A DNA stretch of 64,000 nucleotides. Origin: Actinomycetes bacterium. Lineage in GTDB: Bacteria > Actinomycetota > Actinomycetes > Propionibacteriales > Propionibacteriaceae. The first letter of the stretch is position 1. Each line of letters begins with the position of its first letter. The stretch covers positions 1 to 64,000 of the forward strand of contig JAEZZG010000042.1 of the NCBI GenBank assembly GCA_023442485.1, in the 5' to 3' direction. Positions 44,529 to 53,697 of this stretch are shown in pieces. The notes beneath the pieces are model-generated. The model was not told the DNA's origin and ran no database searches. It worked only from the letters and a program-made list of their open reading frames with translations. Both the position numbers and the translations under genes were made by a program.

Positions 44529-45839
44529 TTAGACCTGGTCCGAGGCGGGCCCGTAGACCAGTTCGTCGTGGTGCGGGGAAGTGCGCAGACCGAAAACCTG
44601 GTTCAGTTCAAGTTCGCGGGTGATCACGTCTGCGAGACGCCGAACCCCTTCGCGGATTCGCTCCGGCGGTGGATAACAGAAGGATAGGCGGATGTTGCGG
44701 CTGCCGAGCCCGTTAGAGTAAAAGGCCGTGCCCGGGACGTAGGCCACTCGCTCAGAGATGGCGCGTGGCAACATCGCCTGGGAGTCCAATCCTTCAGGCA
44801 AGGTCAACCAGGAGAAGAAGCCGCCCGCCGGGTAAGTCCACGTCGTCCCCTCCGGCATGTACTCGTCGAGGGAATCGAGCAAGGCATCGCGGCGACTGCG
44901 ATACATGTCTTTGAAGTCGACGATCTGTTGCTTCCAATCGAAGTTGGTCAGGTAGGTGGCGACCGCGTATTGGGAGAAGGTCGGCGGCGACAGCGTTGCC
45001 GATTCCTGTGCGAGGACGATCTTCTCTCTCACCGCGTGCGGGGCCAGTACCCAACCGACGCGGAATCCGGGCGCGAACGTCTTGGAAAAAGAGCCGAGAT
45101 AGATGACATGTTCGGCATCGAGGGATCGGATTGCTGGGATCGGGTCGGACTCGAGGTTGAGTAGCCCATAGGGGTTGTCTTCGACGATGAGAATGTCGAG
45201 CTCGATCGCCGTCTGGAGTAGCTCGCGACGGCGATCGAGGGGCTGAGTCACCCCGGCTGGGTTCAAGAAGTTGGGGATGGTGTAGAGAAACTTAGGTGAC
45301 TTCCCTTTCTTTCGGCACTCCAAGACGGCTTCGCGCAGGGCCGCCGGGATGATCCCGTGGTCGTCGATCGCGACGTGGACAACCTCGGTCTCGTAGGAGA
45401 GAAAGGTGGTTAGCGCACCGACGTAACTGGGTGCCTCAGCGAGGATGACGTCGCCAGGATCACAGAAGATGCGGGTGACCAGGTCGAGGCCCTGCTGGGA
45501 CCCGACGGTGACGGTGATGTCGTCGGGGTGGGCGTGGATACCTTCGAGAGCCATGACGTCACAGATAGGTTCGCGGATGACGATCTCGCCTTGGCCGGAG
45601 CCATACTGCATGGCTTGGGTTCCGCAATCCATGATCATGTCGCCGAAAGACATCGCGATATTGCCTAGCGGGAGGTCCTTAATGTTGGGCATCCCACCAG
45701 CGAGAGACACGACCTCGGGACGGTTTGCGACGGCGAAAAGTGCTCTCACTGCCGAAGCTTTCATCCCTTGGGTGCGCTGAGCGTAGTGCTCGACGTACCG
45801 ATCCAGCCGGGTCTCATGTCTGGTATCGCGATTGGTCAT
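44529..45839 (-). CDS. PLP-dependent aminotransferase (LysN/MocR-type fold I)
   Basis: The 436-residue enzyme has LAGGMPNIKDLPL, MQYGSGQGEIVIREPI, VTVGSQQGLDLV, IVEDNPYGLL and the PLP lysine in YLGSFSKTFAPGFRVGWV. It resembles 2-aminoadipate/valine-pyruvate-type aminotransferases without the GntR DNA-binding domain. Homologues commonly lie near the origin in actinobacteria. Its amino-acid substrate is unknown. I chose ATG 45839; TTG 45857 is also in frame. Confidence 0.85.
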   Translation of the reverse strand: MTNRDTRHETRLDRYVEHYAQRTQGMKASAVRALFAVANRPEVVSLAGGMPNIKDLPLGNIAMSFGDMIMDCGTQAMQYGSGQGEIVIREPICDVMALEGIHAHPDDITVTVGSQQGLDLVTRIFCDPGDVILAEAPSYVGALTTFLSYETEVVHVAIDDHGIIPAALREAVLECRKKGKSPKFLYTIPNFLNPAGVTQPLDRRRELLQTAIELDILIVEDNPYGLLNLESDPIPAIRSLDAEHVIYLGSFSKTFAPGFRVGWVLAPHAVREKIVLAQESATLSPPTFSQYAVATYLTNFDWKQQIVDFKDMYRSRRDALLDSLDEYMPEGTTWTYPAGGFFSWLTLPEGLDSQAMLPRAISERVAYVPGTAFYSNGLGSRNIRLSFCYPPPERIREGVRRLADVITRELELNQVFGLRTSPHHDELVYGPASDQV

Positions 45840-46028
45840 TGCCCTAGTTTGCCTCAAAATAGCCCCTGGCCAACACAGTGACCACGCAAAGAACGCCGAG
45901 TTTGTGGCAAAGATGGCAGACGGAGACCGATCGGGAGTCGACGATGCGGGGTTTGTGCGGTGGGGTTCAGCGGTGGAGCACGGCTCGCTGGGCGGAGCCG
46001 TCAGGGGCAGGCGGAGGCGTCCAGGGCG

Positions 46029-46889
46029 CTAGGCGAACCTCAAGATGAGCTCGTGGAGCAAATACCGCAGCTCTGCCGCGTTCTGATTACGCATCGAGAC
46101 GACGGTTATCGCGGTCTGGTTACGAATCGCAAAACAAGCCCGTTGATCACTATCGGTGAGCGCCCCGCAGGTCATGCCTTCAGAAATATCTGTGCTAGTC
46201 ATCCCGAAATGAGTGGCGAACTCGACGCTGTCGCCAGCCGGGTAGGACAGTAACGCAACCAGCGCCGGGGCACCGTCTAGGTTGTAGATCGCCGAGGTCG
46301 TCGTGGTGCCATCGTCATTGTGGTGGTATTCGGGAGGCTCGCGACTGGACCTGACGTGGTTCGCGAAAGACGCCGGAAGGTTCTGGTCGATGATCGACTT
46401 GTCGCTGGGGATGTTGGTGGTCTGGTTCAAGGTGAACGGGATCAGCACCGCCAGCAGGAGCAGAATCAATCCGACGAAGACGGCGATCGCGCCGTGAGAC
46501 GTCCGATATTTGGTGGGACGCTGATCGCAGTGACCTTGGTTTCGAGGTGCCGAGGGTGCGTCGGACGACGGCGCATCGGGGCTGGTGAGTGATGGCGGCG
46601 GGGTTGGTGACGCGGTAGTGAGGGTCGCCGAAGTGGGAGCTGCCGGTGAGTTGCGGAGGGCCAGTGGTGGGGTACGCGAGTTCGCTGATCGGGCGGCAGA
46701 AGCCGGCGTCGAGGCCCGGGACAAAGCCAGGGTCGAAACCGGCGTCGAAACCGCCCCCGCGTCGTCGAAAGACATCCGACGCGCCGGGGAACCCTTGTGC
46801 TGCCAGCGCGAACCGGACTGCGCTACTGCGTCGTCAGAATCACTGGCAAATCTCGAGCCCCGGCGGGGGCGGATCGGTTCATCGGTCAT
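46029..46889 (-). CDS. Membrane-anchored protein of unknown function with disordered N-terminus
   Basis: The 286-residue protein has a 130-residue cytoplasmic region rich in Ala, Ser, Thr and Pro, a single transmembrane helix (AIAVFVGLILLLLAVLIPFTL, about 133-153) and a 130-residue outer domain with two cysteines (TCGAL and ACFA). I do not recognise the family. It starts 29 bases after trxA and probably ends the trxB-trxA transcript, so a link to envelope redox state is possible but unproven. Confidence 0.65.
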   Translation of the reverse strand: MTDEPIRPRRGSRFASDSDDAVAQSGSRWQHKGSPARRMSFDDAGAVSTPVSTLALSRASTPASAARSANSRTPPLALRNSPAAPTSATLTTASPTPPPSLTSPDAPSSDAPSAPRNQGHCDQRPTKYRTSHGAIAVFVGLILLLLAVLIPFTLNQTTNIPSDKSIIDQNLPASFANHVRSSREPPEYHHNDDGTTTTSAIYNLDGAPALVALLSYPAGDSVEFATHFGMTSTDISEGMTCGALTDSDQRACFAIRNQTAITVVSMRNQNAAELRYLLHELILRFA

Positions 46890-46918
46890 GGCTACTCACG
46901 CGGCGAAGGCCACAAGAA

Positions 46919-47242
46919 CTAGACGTATTTTTCGACCAACTTAACCAAGGCCGCCTTGGGCTTGGCCCCCTGAATCTGCTCAACGAGCTGACCGCCCTGG
47001 TAAATCTGCAGAGTCGGCAAAGCCATGACTCCGAGCTGCGCTGGGATCTGCAAATTAGAAGAGGTATCCATCTTGACGAAGGTCATGGAGTCGCCGTACT
47101 GGGCCGCGAGTTCATCAATGATCGGCGCGATTTGCTTGCAAGGGCCACACCAATCGGCCCAAAAGTCAACGAAGACAGGCTTAGCTGAATTCAGCACGAC
47201 GTCGGCAAAGTTCGCGTCGGTAACGGCTATGACGTTAGCCAC
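46919..47242 (-). CDS. trxA: Thioredoxin
   Basis: This 107-residue thioredoxin has the active site FWADWCGPCKQIAP, the cis-proline motif MALPTLQIY and no signal peptide, so it is the cytoplasmic disulfide reductase. trxB lies 234 bases upstream on the same strand. Confidence 0.96.
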   Translation of the reverse strand: MANVIAVTDANFADVVLNSAKPVFVDFWADWCGPCKQIAPIIDELAAQYGDSMTFVKMDTSSNLQIPAQLGVMALPTLQIYQGGQLVEQIQGAKPKAALVKLVEKYV

Positions 47243-47476
47243 GAGTTCCTCTTTTCTCCATGGTGTCGGTCGGTTCAGGATCGAGACTAGCTCGACCGCC
47301 AGGCCCCTAGTCTAGTGACCCATCAATGTGCCTGGCAGGCAGGGTCGACCACACAACACCTAAATCTTCCCTTGAAATCAGTCTCTTGGCTCAATGGTAG
47401 ATCATTTCCCCTAGTCGGCTGCGTGGACGTGCTGCACCGGAGCCGATCGCGTCTTCCCCGGTGCTCCAGACGACGG

Positions 47477-48406
47477 TCAGTCCAACGAAACCAGATAGTG
47501 TTCGGCGTCGAGGGCAGCCCGGCAACCCGATCCCGCTGCAGTAATCGCCTGCTGATAGTGGTGGTCAACCAGGTCCCCACAAGCGAAAACGCCGTCAAGA
47601 TTGGTTCGTGTGGACGGCTCCGCGACCACCACATAGCCAGCCTCGTCCAGATCGACCTGCCCGGTGTAGAGGGTAGAGTTCGGGATGTTGCCGATGGCCT
47701 CGAACATGCCGTCAACCGCAAGTGTGGAGACCGACTTGTCCACGGTGTTCTCCAGGACGATCTCGGACAAGGTGCCGTCCCCACGAGCCTCGGTCACGAT
47801 CGAGTTCCACTTGACCTCCACCTTGGGGTTGGCGAGGAGGCGGTCGGCCATGATCTTCGATGCGCGCAGCTCATCGCGTCGATGGATCAGATATACCTTG
47901 TCGGCAAAACGAGTCAAGAAATTAGCTTCTTCGACAGCGGCGTCACCACCACCGACGACGGCAACCGTCTTGTCCCGGTAGAAGAAACCGTCGCAGGTTG
48001 CGCACCACGACACACCGCGTCCAGAGAATTCTTCCTCGCCTGGGATGTTGAGGTGGCGGTAACCGGATCCGGTCGCCAAGATGACAGCCTTCGCCTGATG
48101 GGTTGTCCCGGACGAGTCAGTCACCGATTTGATCGGTTGGTCGAGGCGACATTCGACCGCGTCGTCAGCGATCAGGACGGCACCGAACTTCGCGGCTTGG
48201 GCGCTCATTCCCGCCATCAGCTCAGGCCCCATGATGCCGTCGGGGAAGCCAGGATAGTTCTCCACCTCGGTGGTGTTCATCAACGCACCACCGGAGAGGG
48301 TGCCTTCGAGAACAACAGTGTCGAGTTGCGCGCGACCGGCATAGATCGCGGCTGTGTACCCTGCTGGACCGGAGCCAATGATGATCAAGTCGTGGATGTC
48401 ACTCAA
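47477..48406 (-). CDS. trxB: Thioredoxin reductase
   Basis: The 309-residue flavoenzyme passes electrons from NADPH to thioredoxin. It has the FAD motif IIIGSGPAGYTAAIYAGRA, the redox pair SWCATCDGFF (Cys135, Cys138), the NADPH motif VVGGGDAAVEEA and GVFACGDLVD. The start is TTG 48406 with GGAGG eight bases upstream; the long in-frame extension to 48607 has low-complexity residues unlike the family. Confidence 0.95.
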   Translation of the reverse strand: MSDIHDLIIIGSGPAGYTAAIYAGRAQLDTVVLEGTLSGGALMNTTEVENYPGFPDGIMGPELMAGMSAQAAKFGAVLIADDAVECRLDQPIKSVTDSSGTTHQAKAVILATGSGYRHLNIPGEEEFSGRGVSWCATCDGFFYRDKTVAVVGGGDAAVEEANFLTRFADKVYLIHRRDELRASKIMADRLLANPKVEVKWNSIVTEARGDGTLSEIVLENTVDKSVSTLAVDGMFEAIGNIPNSTLYTGQVDLDEAGYVVVAEPSTRTNLDGVFACGDLVDHHYQQAITAAGSGCRAALDAEHYLVSLD

Positions 48407-48848
48407 GACGGTACCTCCGAGTAGTGGTCTGATTAACTGGCTGACTGCTGGTTTTACCCTGACGAGGGGGTAGCCGGAGCTGTCCGGGTTGACAGCGGTG
48501 CCGTCGTCGCGTCGTCCCGGCGCGCTGTCTCGACGGCGGGGGCCGGTGGCTGAGCGTCCAGGTTGTTGCGCAACCTCGAAACTTAGGCCATTCCGGTCCA
48601 CTCTCACACGAGCAAACCGGAGTGTCCAAGATCGCCGGGTCTGGCAGCGTCACCTAAAACTACCTAACTCAGCGCGGCTTGACAGTATTCCAGTATGGGG
48701 TTAACAGATTCATTGCGATGGAAGTCATAGGTCTGGTGTGAAATGCTTGGCCTGAATATGATTGTAGTGTTGCTGTCGCCGATTAGCCGTAGTTCATCTA
48801 GGCGACCACAATGCGTCCTAGGTAAACAAGATATGACAGGAGTCAACA
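48407..48848. other. trxB/LppM divergent intergenic region
   Basis: No gene is visible. TTGACA (48679-48684) and TAACAG (48702-48707) with 17 bases between form a plausible plus-strand promoter for the LppM gene, and AGGAG lies just before its ATG. Confidence 0.45.
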
Positions 48849-49952
48849 ATGAAAACCACAAGGCGCCGACCTTTCAGGCTGCTTGCGGGCATCTTGATGC
48901 TGCCGCTATTGCTGGCCTTCGCTTCCTGCCTGAAAGAAGATACCGATTACGTCATCAAGAGTGCCAATGAGATCGAGGTCACTGCCCGCACTGGTATTGA
49001 CGCCACCGCCTTTTCGATGGCCGGTAGTGAACTACCTACCAATGACCCTTGTGAACTGATGGAGTTCAAAGGTAAGGACGGTGTCGAAACCAAGGATGTC
49101 TCCGACGACAGCTACAAGACTTGCGAAGTGAAAGTCACGATTGACCCGAAGGATGCCGAAAATAAGTCTGAAGAGATCGGTATTGGGCGTTTCGACGTGA
49201 CTATTGATGGTGATAAGGCCACCTTCCACCGAGGTATGACCTCGGACGAGTTGAGCGAAGTCAAAGATCGTGGCGTCGATATTTCGGATAGCCCATCAAA
49301 GATTTATTCCTCCTTCCGTGTCTCGGTGACCTTCCCTGGCAAGGTCGAAAGCGCCTCCGGTAGCGGCAAGATCGACGGAAACAAGGTCACCTGGACTGAT
49401 CCGGCGGACATCTTGGGTTCTGAAGGCCTGGTTGCGAAGGGTTCGTTGACCAAATCCAGCGGATCGTTGACCATAATCATCATCGTCGTCGTGATCGCTG
49501 TTCTCGCTATTGCCGGGGTGGCAGCATTCCTGTTGCTGCGCAAGAAGCAGTCGAAGAATTCGCAGCCGACGACCTCTGGGATGTCTCCTGAAAACTTCGG
49601 GCAGCCCGTGGTGACCGGCGCCAATGGTGCGTTCGGTGCGTCAGGGCCTTATGCCCAGCAGGTGCCCGGTGCCCCTGTCGGACAGCCGCCATATCAGCAG
49701 CCAGGTGCCGAAGGCTACGGCGAATACTCTCAGCAGGGTATGGGCCAGCCGTCGAACTACGCTGGGACGGGTTACTCCGCCACGGCTGATCCGAGTCAGG
49801 GCGACTCCCCAGATGTCAGCTTCGCCCAGGGTGAAACCCCGGCGGTTCAAGATGGGCCGAGTGAGGTTCCTGGCGGAGAGAGCCCGGCTAACGGGTCCAC
49901 CCCCGGTGGGGATGACGGCGTGACTGGCGCGGCTGAGTCTTCGCCCAAGTAA
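48849..49952 (+). CDS. LppM-domain lipoprotein/membrane protein
   Basis: The 367-residue protein has a signal peptide with a lipobox-like LAFASC (Cys27), an LppM domain (about 30-200), one transmembrane helix (SLTIIIIVVVIAVLAIAGVAAFLLL, about 208-233) and a cytoplasmic tail of 130 residues rich in Gly, Pro, Gln and Ser. LppM of Mycobacterium tuberculosis is tied to lipoglycan traffic and host interaction; the same role here is inference. The phenylalanine in the lipobox is not ideal, so anchoring may rely on the helix. Confidence 0.78.
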   Translation: MKTTRRRPFRLLAGILMLPLLLAFASCLKEDTDYVIKSANEIEVTARTGIDATAFSMAGSELPTNDPCELMEFKGKDGVETKDVSDDSYKTCEVKVTIDPKDAENKSEEIGIGRFDVTIDGDKATFHRGMTSDELSEVKDRGVDISDSPSKIYSSFRVSVTFPGKVESASGSGKIDGNKVTWTDPADILGSEGLVAKGSLTKSSGSLTIIIIVVVIAVLAIAGVAAFLLLRKKQSKNSQPTTSGMSPENFGQPVVTGANGAFGASGPYAQQVPGAPVGQPPYQQPGAEGYGEYSQQGMGQPSNYAGTGYSATADPSQGDSPDVSFAQGETPAVQDGPSEVPGGESPANGSTPGGDDGVTGAAESSPK

Positions 49953-50048
49953 GACACCGGCCTGATCATTTTCGCATAGCTGTTGGCAGCTACCTTGACG
50001 GTGGCTGCCAACACATCTTTTATCCGCGAGTACAGTACGATCGAAGTT

Positions 50049-51407
50049 GTGTTCGTCCAGCATCTGACCCTGCGAGATTTCCGCAGCTATCACAGCGTTG
50101 ACCTCGGTTTGACCGACGGAGTCACCGTCTTCGTCGGCCGCAACGGTCAGGGAAAGACGAATCTCGTCGAAGCGATCGAATTCCTTTCCACGCTGACGTC
50201 TCACCGCGTCTCGCAGACCCGCCCGCTGATCCGGTTCGGCGCTGACCAAGCTATCGTCCAAGCCAGGGTTCAAGCCGGGGTTGACGATGAACGCAGCCTC
50301 GGCCTCGAGATCGAAATCAACGCTGACAAGCCGAATCGAGCCCGAATCGACCGCACCATTCTGTCGCGACCACGTGAACTGGTGGGGGTGCTTCGTACGG
50401 TGGTGTTTTCGCCGGAGGACCTGGCGATCGTCAAAGGCGACCCTGCGGATCGACGACGTTTCCTTGACGAGCTAGTGACGACCAGGTGGCCACGGATGGC
50501 CGGGGTTCGCAGCGACTACGACAAGGTATTGCAGCAACGCTCTAGCGTGCTGAAGTCTATGTCTAGTGCACCCCGGTCGCGTGGTATCGACTGGGATCGG
50601 CCTAGTCAACGCCCTGTTGACCTAAGGGTGGGCCAGTCTGGACGCCCCCCTTCGGCAGCGGACGCGACAAGTTCAGCGGAGGAGGGACGCGATCTTGGCG
50701 ATGCCGAATTGCCGTCTGCAGATGAACTCACCCTCGAGGTTTTCACCGATCAGCTAGCTGCTCTCGGCGCTGAGTTGCTGTCGGCAAGGATTGATACCTT
50801 GGCTGAGTTGACTCCTCTGGCGGCAAGTACCTACGCCGATATTGCGCCGGTCAACAATGTGATCCAGGCCGAATATAAGTCGATGATCTCGATTCTTGAC
50901 GGCGACAAGATGGCGTCCAAGGCCATTCTCGAAGAACGGTTACGTCAAGCCATGATCGCCCAGCGCGACAATGAACTTCGTCGTGGAGTGTGCTTGGTCG
51001 GACCTCACCGGGACGATATCGTCTTGTCGATTGGCGAACTTCCGGCGAAGGGATACGCCAGCCACGGCGAGTGTTGGTCCTTGGCCTTGTCCTTGAAACT
51101 AGGCGGTTTCCAGCTTGTGCGACGCGGCGGCGTCAATCCCGTCTTGGTCCTAGACGACGTGTTTGCCGAGCTGGATGCCCAGCGTCGCGAGCGTCTGGCT
51201 GCGGCGGTTCTTGACGCGGAACAGGTGCTGGTGACTGCCGCTGTCGGCACCGACGTCCCGGAGTCGATGAAGGGGAGACGTTATCTGGTCCATGACGGCG
51301 GGATTGACGTCGAAGGAGCCGGCGAAGAGCAATACCCGGCGGTGCGCGTCGCCACGGTGACTGAGAATTCGCCGGGCGTGGCGAGAAATACCGGAGGGGG
51401 TGCCTGA
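50049..51407 (+). CDS. recF: DNA repair and recombination ATPase RecF
   Basis: At 452 residues this is longer than usual (360-400). It starts at GTG 50049: FVQHLTLRDFRSYHSVDL, Walker A GRNGQGKTNLVEAIEFLS, VFSPEDLAIVKGDPADRRRFLDE, signature SHGECWSLALSLKLG and Walker B PVLVLDDVFAELDAQRRERL. Residues about 172-225 are a low-complexity insertion between the two halves. RecF loads RecA at gaps. It is coupled to the DUF721 gene, but the pair stands 19 kb from its usual place after dnaN. Confidence 0.95.
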   Translation: MFVQHLTLRDFRSYHSVDLGLTDGVTVFVGRNGQGKTNLVEAIEFLSTLTSHRVSQTRPLIRFGADQAIVQARVQAGVDDERSLGLEIEINADKPNRARIDRTILSRPRELVGVLRTVVFSPEDLAIVKGDPADRRRFLDELVTTRWPRMAGVRSDYDKVLQQRSSVLKSMSSAPRSRGIDWDRPSQRPVDLRVGQSGRPPSAADATSSAEEGRDLGDAELPSADELTLEVFTDQLAALGAELLSARIDTLAELTPLAASTYADIAPVNNVIQAEYKSMISILDGDKMASKAILEERLRQAMIAQRDNELRRGVCLVGPHRDDIVLSIGELPAKGYASHGECWSLALSLKLGGFQLVRRGGVNPVLVLDDVFAELDAQRRERLAAAVLDAEQVLVTAAVGTDVPESMKGRRYLVHDGGIDVEGAGEEQYPAVRVATVTENSPGVARNTGGGA

Positions 51408-51408
51408 G

Positions 51409-51921
51409 ATGGACGATGAGCGCCATGTAGCCAAAGACCATGACCCCGACGGCACCGATCTAGCTCGCCGGATCACCCGGCAGGTGCAAGGGATCATTCC
51501 GCCGCCGCGCCAGACGGCACCGCGCCGCCCCCAACGACGTCGCCGCCGACCCGCAACGTCGGAGCCGAGGGGCGTCACCTCATTGTCGACGGCTTTGAAC
51601 AGGTACATCTCTAGACGCGGGTGGAAGCAAGACCTGGGCGTGCGAATGATGCTGACCCAGTGGGAGGACCTTGTCGGAGCTGTCACTGCTCAACACACCA
51701 AACCGGAAACCTTTCGCGATGGAGTCCTGGTGATTCGCTGCGACCGGACGAGTTGGGCGGTGAACCTGAAGATGATGGCTCCCAAGATCGTCGCCAAGCT
51801 CAACGACGAACTCGGCGAAGGCACCGTCGAGCGCATCGAACTAGTCGGGCCTCAGGCTCCAAGTTGGAGGCACGGTTCCCGTTCAGTCCCGGGGCGCGGG
51901 CCGAGAGATACCTACGGGTAG
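51409..51921 (+). CDS. DUF721/DciA-like protein
   Basis: This 170-residue protein has a basic, Arg/Pro-rich N-terminus and a DUF721 domain: WKQDLGVRMMLTQWEDLVGA, TAQHTKPETFRDGVLVIRC and TSWAVNLKMMAPKIVAKLN. DciA proteins of this family recruit or load the replicative helicase in bacteria without DnaC. ATG 51409 is one base after the recF stop. The gene is convergent with luxS, 18 bases away. Confidence 0.88.
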   Translation: MDDERHVAKDHDPDGTDLARRITRQVQGIIPPPRQTAPRRPQRRRRRPATSEPRGVTSLSTALNRYISRRGWKQDLGVRMMLTQWEDLVGAVTAQHTKPETFRDGVLVIRCDRTSWAVNLKMMAPKIVAKLNDELGEGTVERIELVGPQAPSWRHGSRSVPGRGPRDTYG

Positions 51922-51939
51922 CCGTCGCTGTGGACTTGA

Positions 51940-52461
51940 CTAGCCCTCTGCTTCAGGAGCGAAAACCTGTTCCCATTGGTCACGCTTTTCGACAAACTTG
52001 CGGACTGCGTCCTGAGCCAGAGCGAGACTGTGGTTGGCTCCCCATCCGCACTGGATCTCATTGGCTGCTGGGACTTCCTCGGCCTGCAAGATATCGGCCA
52101 TGGTGGCGGCTACGATCTCTGCGAACTCTGCCGGCTCTAGCCCGAGGGTGATTGCGTAGAAGCCCGTCTGGCACCCCATCGGAGAGAAATCAATCAGCCG
52201 ATCAGTGTGGTTACGCATCAACTCGGCGGTGAGGTGTTCGATGGAGTGAACCGCCTTCATGTCGAGATGTTCACGGTTGGGCTGGCAGAACCTTACGTCG
52301 TATTTGACCAAGACGTCGCCGCCAGGCAGTTCCTTGCGATCAGCAATCCGTAGATAAGGAGCCTGGACCTTGCGGTGGTCGAGATTGAATGACTCCACAT
52401 TCATCCGAGCGGTCTCGTTCGTCGTTTCGGTGACCTGGGTGAGGTGTGTCTGTTGCTCCAT
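51940..52461 (-). CDS. luxS: S-ribosylhomocysteine lyase LuxS
   Basis: The 173-residue metalloenzyme splits S-ribosylhomocysteine to homocysteine and the autoinducer-2 precursor. It shows [13 protein letters not shown], metal ligands His72 and His76 in VHSIEHL and Cys138 in IQCGWG, and the catalytic cysteine in PMGCQTGFY. The first 20 residues are an extension. luxS occurs in only some actinobacteria (bifidobacteria and some propionibacteria). No AI-2 uptake genes are in the window. Confidence 0.95.
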   Translation of the reverse strand: MEQQTHLTQVTETTNETARMNVESFNLDHRKVQAPYLRIADRKELPGGDVLVKYDVRFCQPNREHLDMKAVHSIEHLTAELMRNHTDRLIDFSPMGCQTGFYAITLGLEPAEFAEIVAATMADILQAEEVPAANEIQCGWGANHSLALAQDAVRKFVEKRDQWEQVFAPEAEG

Positions 52462-52648
52462 GGCTGGTCCTTCATCGGTAGGGAGGGGCGCGGAATCGTC
52501 TGGTGATCATCTTAGGGGTGTCCTCTCGTTTTATCTGAGTTCGTTGAGACAGATGTGGTGCCACGGCTTCCCGGAGTCGCCGATGTGTCGATGACTAGGA
52601 GGGAAGAGGGGGAACTAAGTAGAGATCAAAAATTATCCAACTAAAAAC

Positions 52649-52678
52649 TTGCTTTATTCCTCCAGGGTGTGCTTAACT
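52649..52678 (+). promoter_or_regulatory. Candidate promoter of the small RNA
   Basis: TTGCTT (52649-52654) and TTAACT (52673-52678) are spaced by 18 bases, ending a few bases before the structured region. A start near 52685 is expected. Confidence 0.4.
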
Positions 52679-52684
52679 AGGTGG

Positions 52685-52815
52685 TGCAACGACAACTTCA
52701 GTTGTAGGAGTCGTCCCTACAGCGTCCATACGTTGATCCAACACTGGTGTTCTGGTCGGGCCACTACCTCCTCTTCCCGGTCAGAGCACCAGTTTCTTAT
52801 TTCCTGTGTTTTCTA
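52685..52815 (+). ncRNA. Small structured RNA candidate between luxS and the Tad operon
   Basis: About 130 bases carry three hairpins: ACAACTTCAGTTGT (52691-52705 region), TGTAGG/CCTACA around 52703-52722 (the two may compete), and an 18-bp helix 52743-52760 with 52776-52793. That helix pairs throughout only if read on the plus strand, where three positions are G-U; on the minus strand they would be A-C mismatches. It is followed by TTTCTTATTTCCTGTGTTTT and so also serves as terminator. No ORF fits. It does not look like tmRNA, RNase P, 6S or SRP RNA. Confidence 0.5.
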
Positions 52816-53697
52816 ATGTCGGCTTTGAAACGAGACCTTGCCGATCCTCTGCCCCGGGTGTGGATAACTCGGTGGGCCTGTGAATAACTTGGGGATAGTT
52901 GCTCGCTGAGCCGCAGATTCTGGTCTAGCAGAACCCGCACCTCGAACCCTTCGTCCCTGGTGAGGGCGGGCTTCGGCTGGTGAGGGTGGAGGCGCGGGTA
53001 GCGTCATGGACAACGACAGTCGTGCAGTCGGGTTGGGTTATCGTCGATGACACTCTTCGGGGTCTGCGACGGGGTGGGATTGGCTAGGAAGCGTGGCCAC
53101 TGGGACCGGCGAATCCGAAGGCGGCGTGGGTGCCCGTCGCGAGGCGAACCCGCGTACTACCAAGAAAACCCCTTTGACTAGGGGATTTACCTCTTATCGG
53201 TGGTGGTGGCGAGGGGTGAAGGGCTGGATGCAGCCGTGAGGGATCGATGATTTTGCTCCCCGGCGAGACGGGGCAGGCCAGGCGGTATCGGTGAGCCTCG
53301 ATGCGCGATGGGTGTTGGCAGACGGCGTCCTCGCAGGTGAATATGCCAGAAAACCCCCGATTCGCTTCCCGTCGGACTAGCGGAAAGGGTCGAAAGCGGT
53401 GAGAAAACCTCAGACACTTATTCGTCAAAACCTCGCCAACAAGTGACAAATCGAGACATGCTGTCGCCGAAACGATTTTGAAAATTCTTTGTGGAAAACT
53501 CAATTCACGACGCTTTGAATTACTAGAGTCTTCTCATGTCGACGAAGTGGCGATGGGGTTGGTCGCCGCAGCCAATGACGGCGGACGTCGACGGTTTCAC
53601 CAATCGCATCCGTACTTAGTGTTTTGATCAATCGGGCGCATTGGTTTTCTGCAGTACCAACGAGAAATATCACGAAGTCTGCAGTCCAGGGGGGCTG
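52816..53697. other. Gene-free region with DnaA-box-like sites upstream of the Tad operon
   Basis: I see no convincing gene in about 880 bases. Sites TGTGGATAA (52859-52867), TGTGAATAA (52879-52887) and TGTGGAAAA (53490-53498) match or nearly match DnaA boxes. A short CCCC/GGGG hairpin lies near 53164-53181. The Tad promoter should be in the AT-richer 53450-53690 part. Confidence 0.4.

Noticed and set aside
47390..47440. tRNA-like fragment GGCTCAATGGTAGA
   Set aside because: It resembles a D-arm, but no acceptor, anticodon or T-arm can be folded around it.
47434..47464. Hairpin GCACCGG/CCGGTGC between trxB and trxA
   Set aside because: No T-run follows on either strand, so it is not a convincing terminator.
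53084..53503. 139-codon minus-strand frame upstream of the Tad operon
   Set aside because: No ribosome site, odd composition and no family motifs; it lies in a region with regulatory sites.
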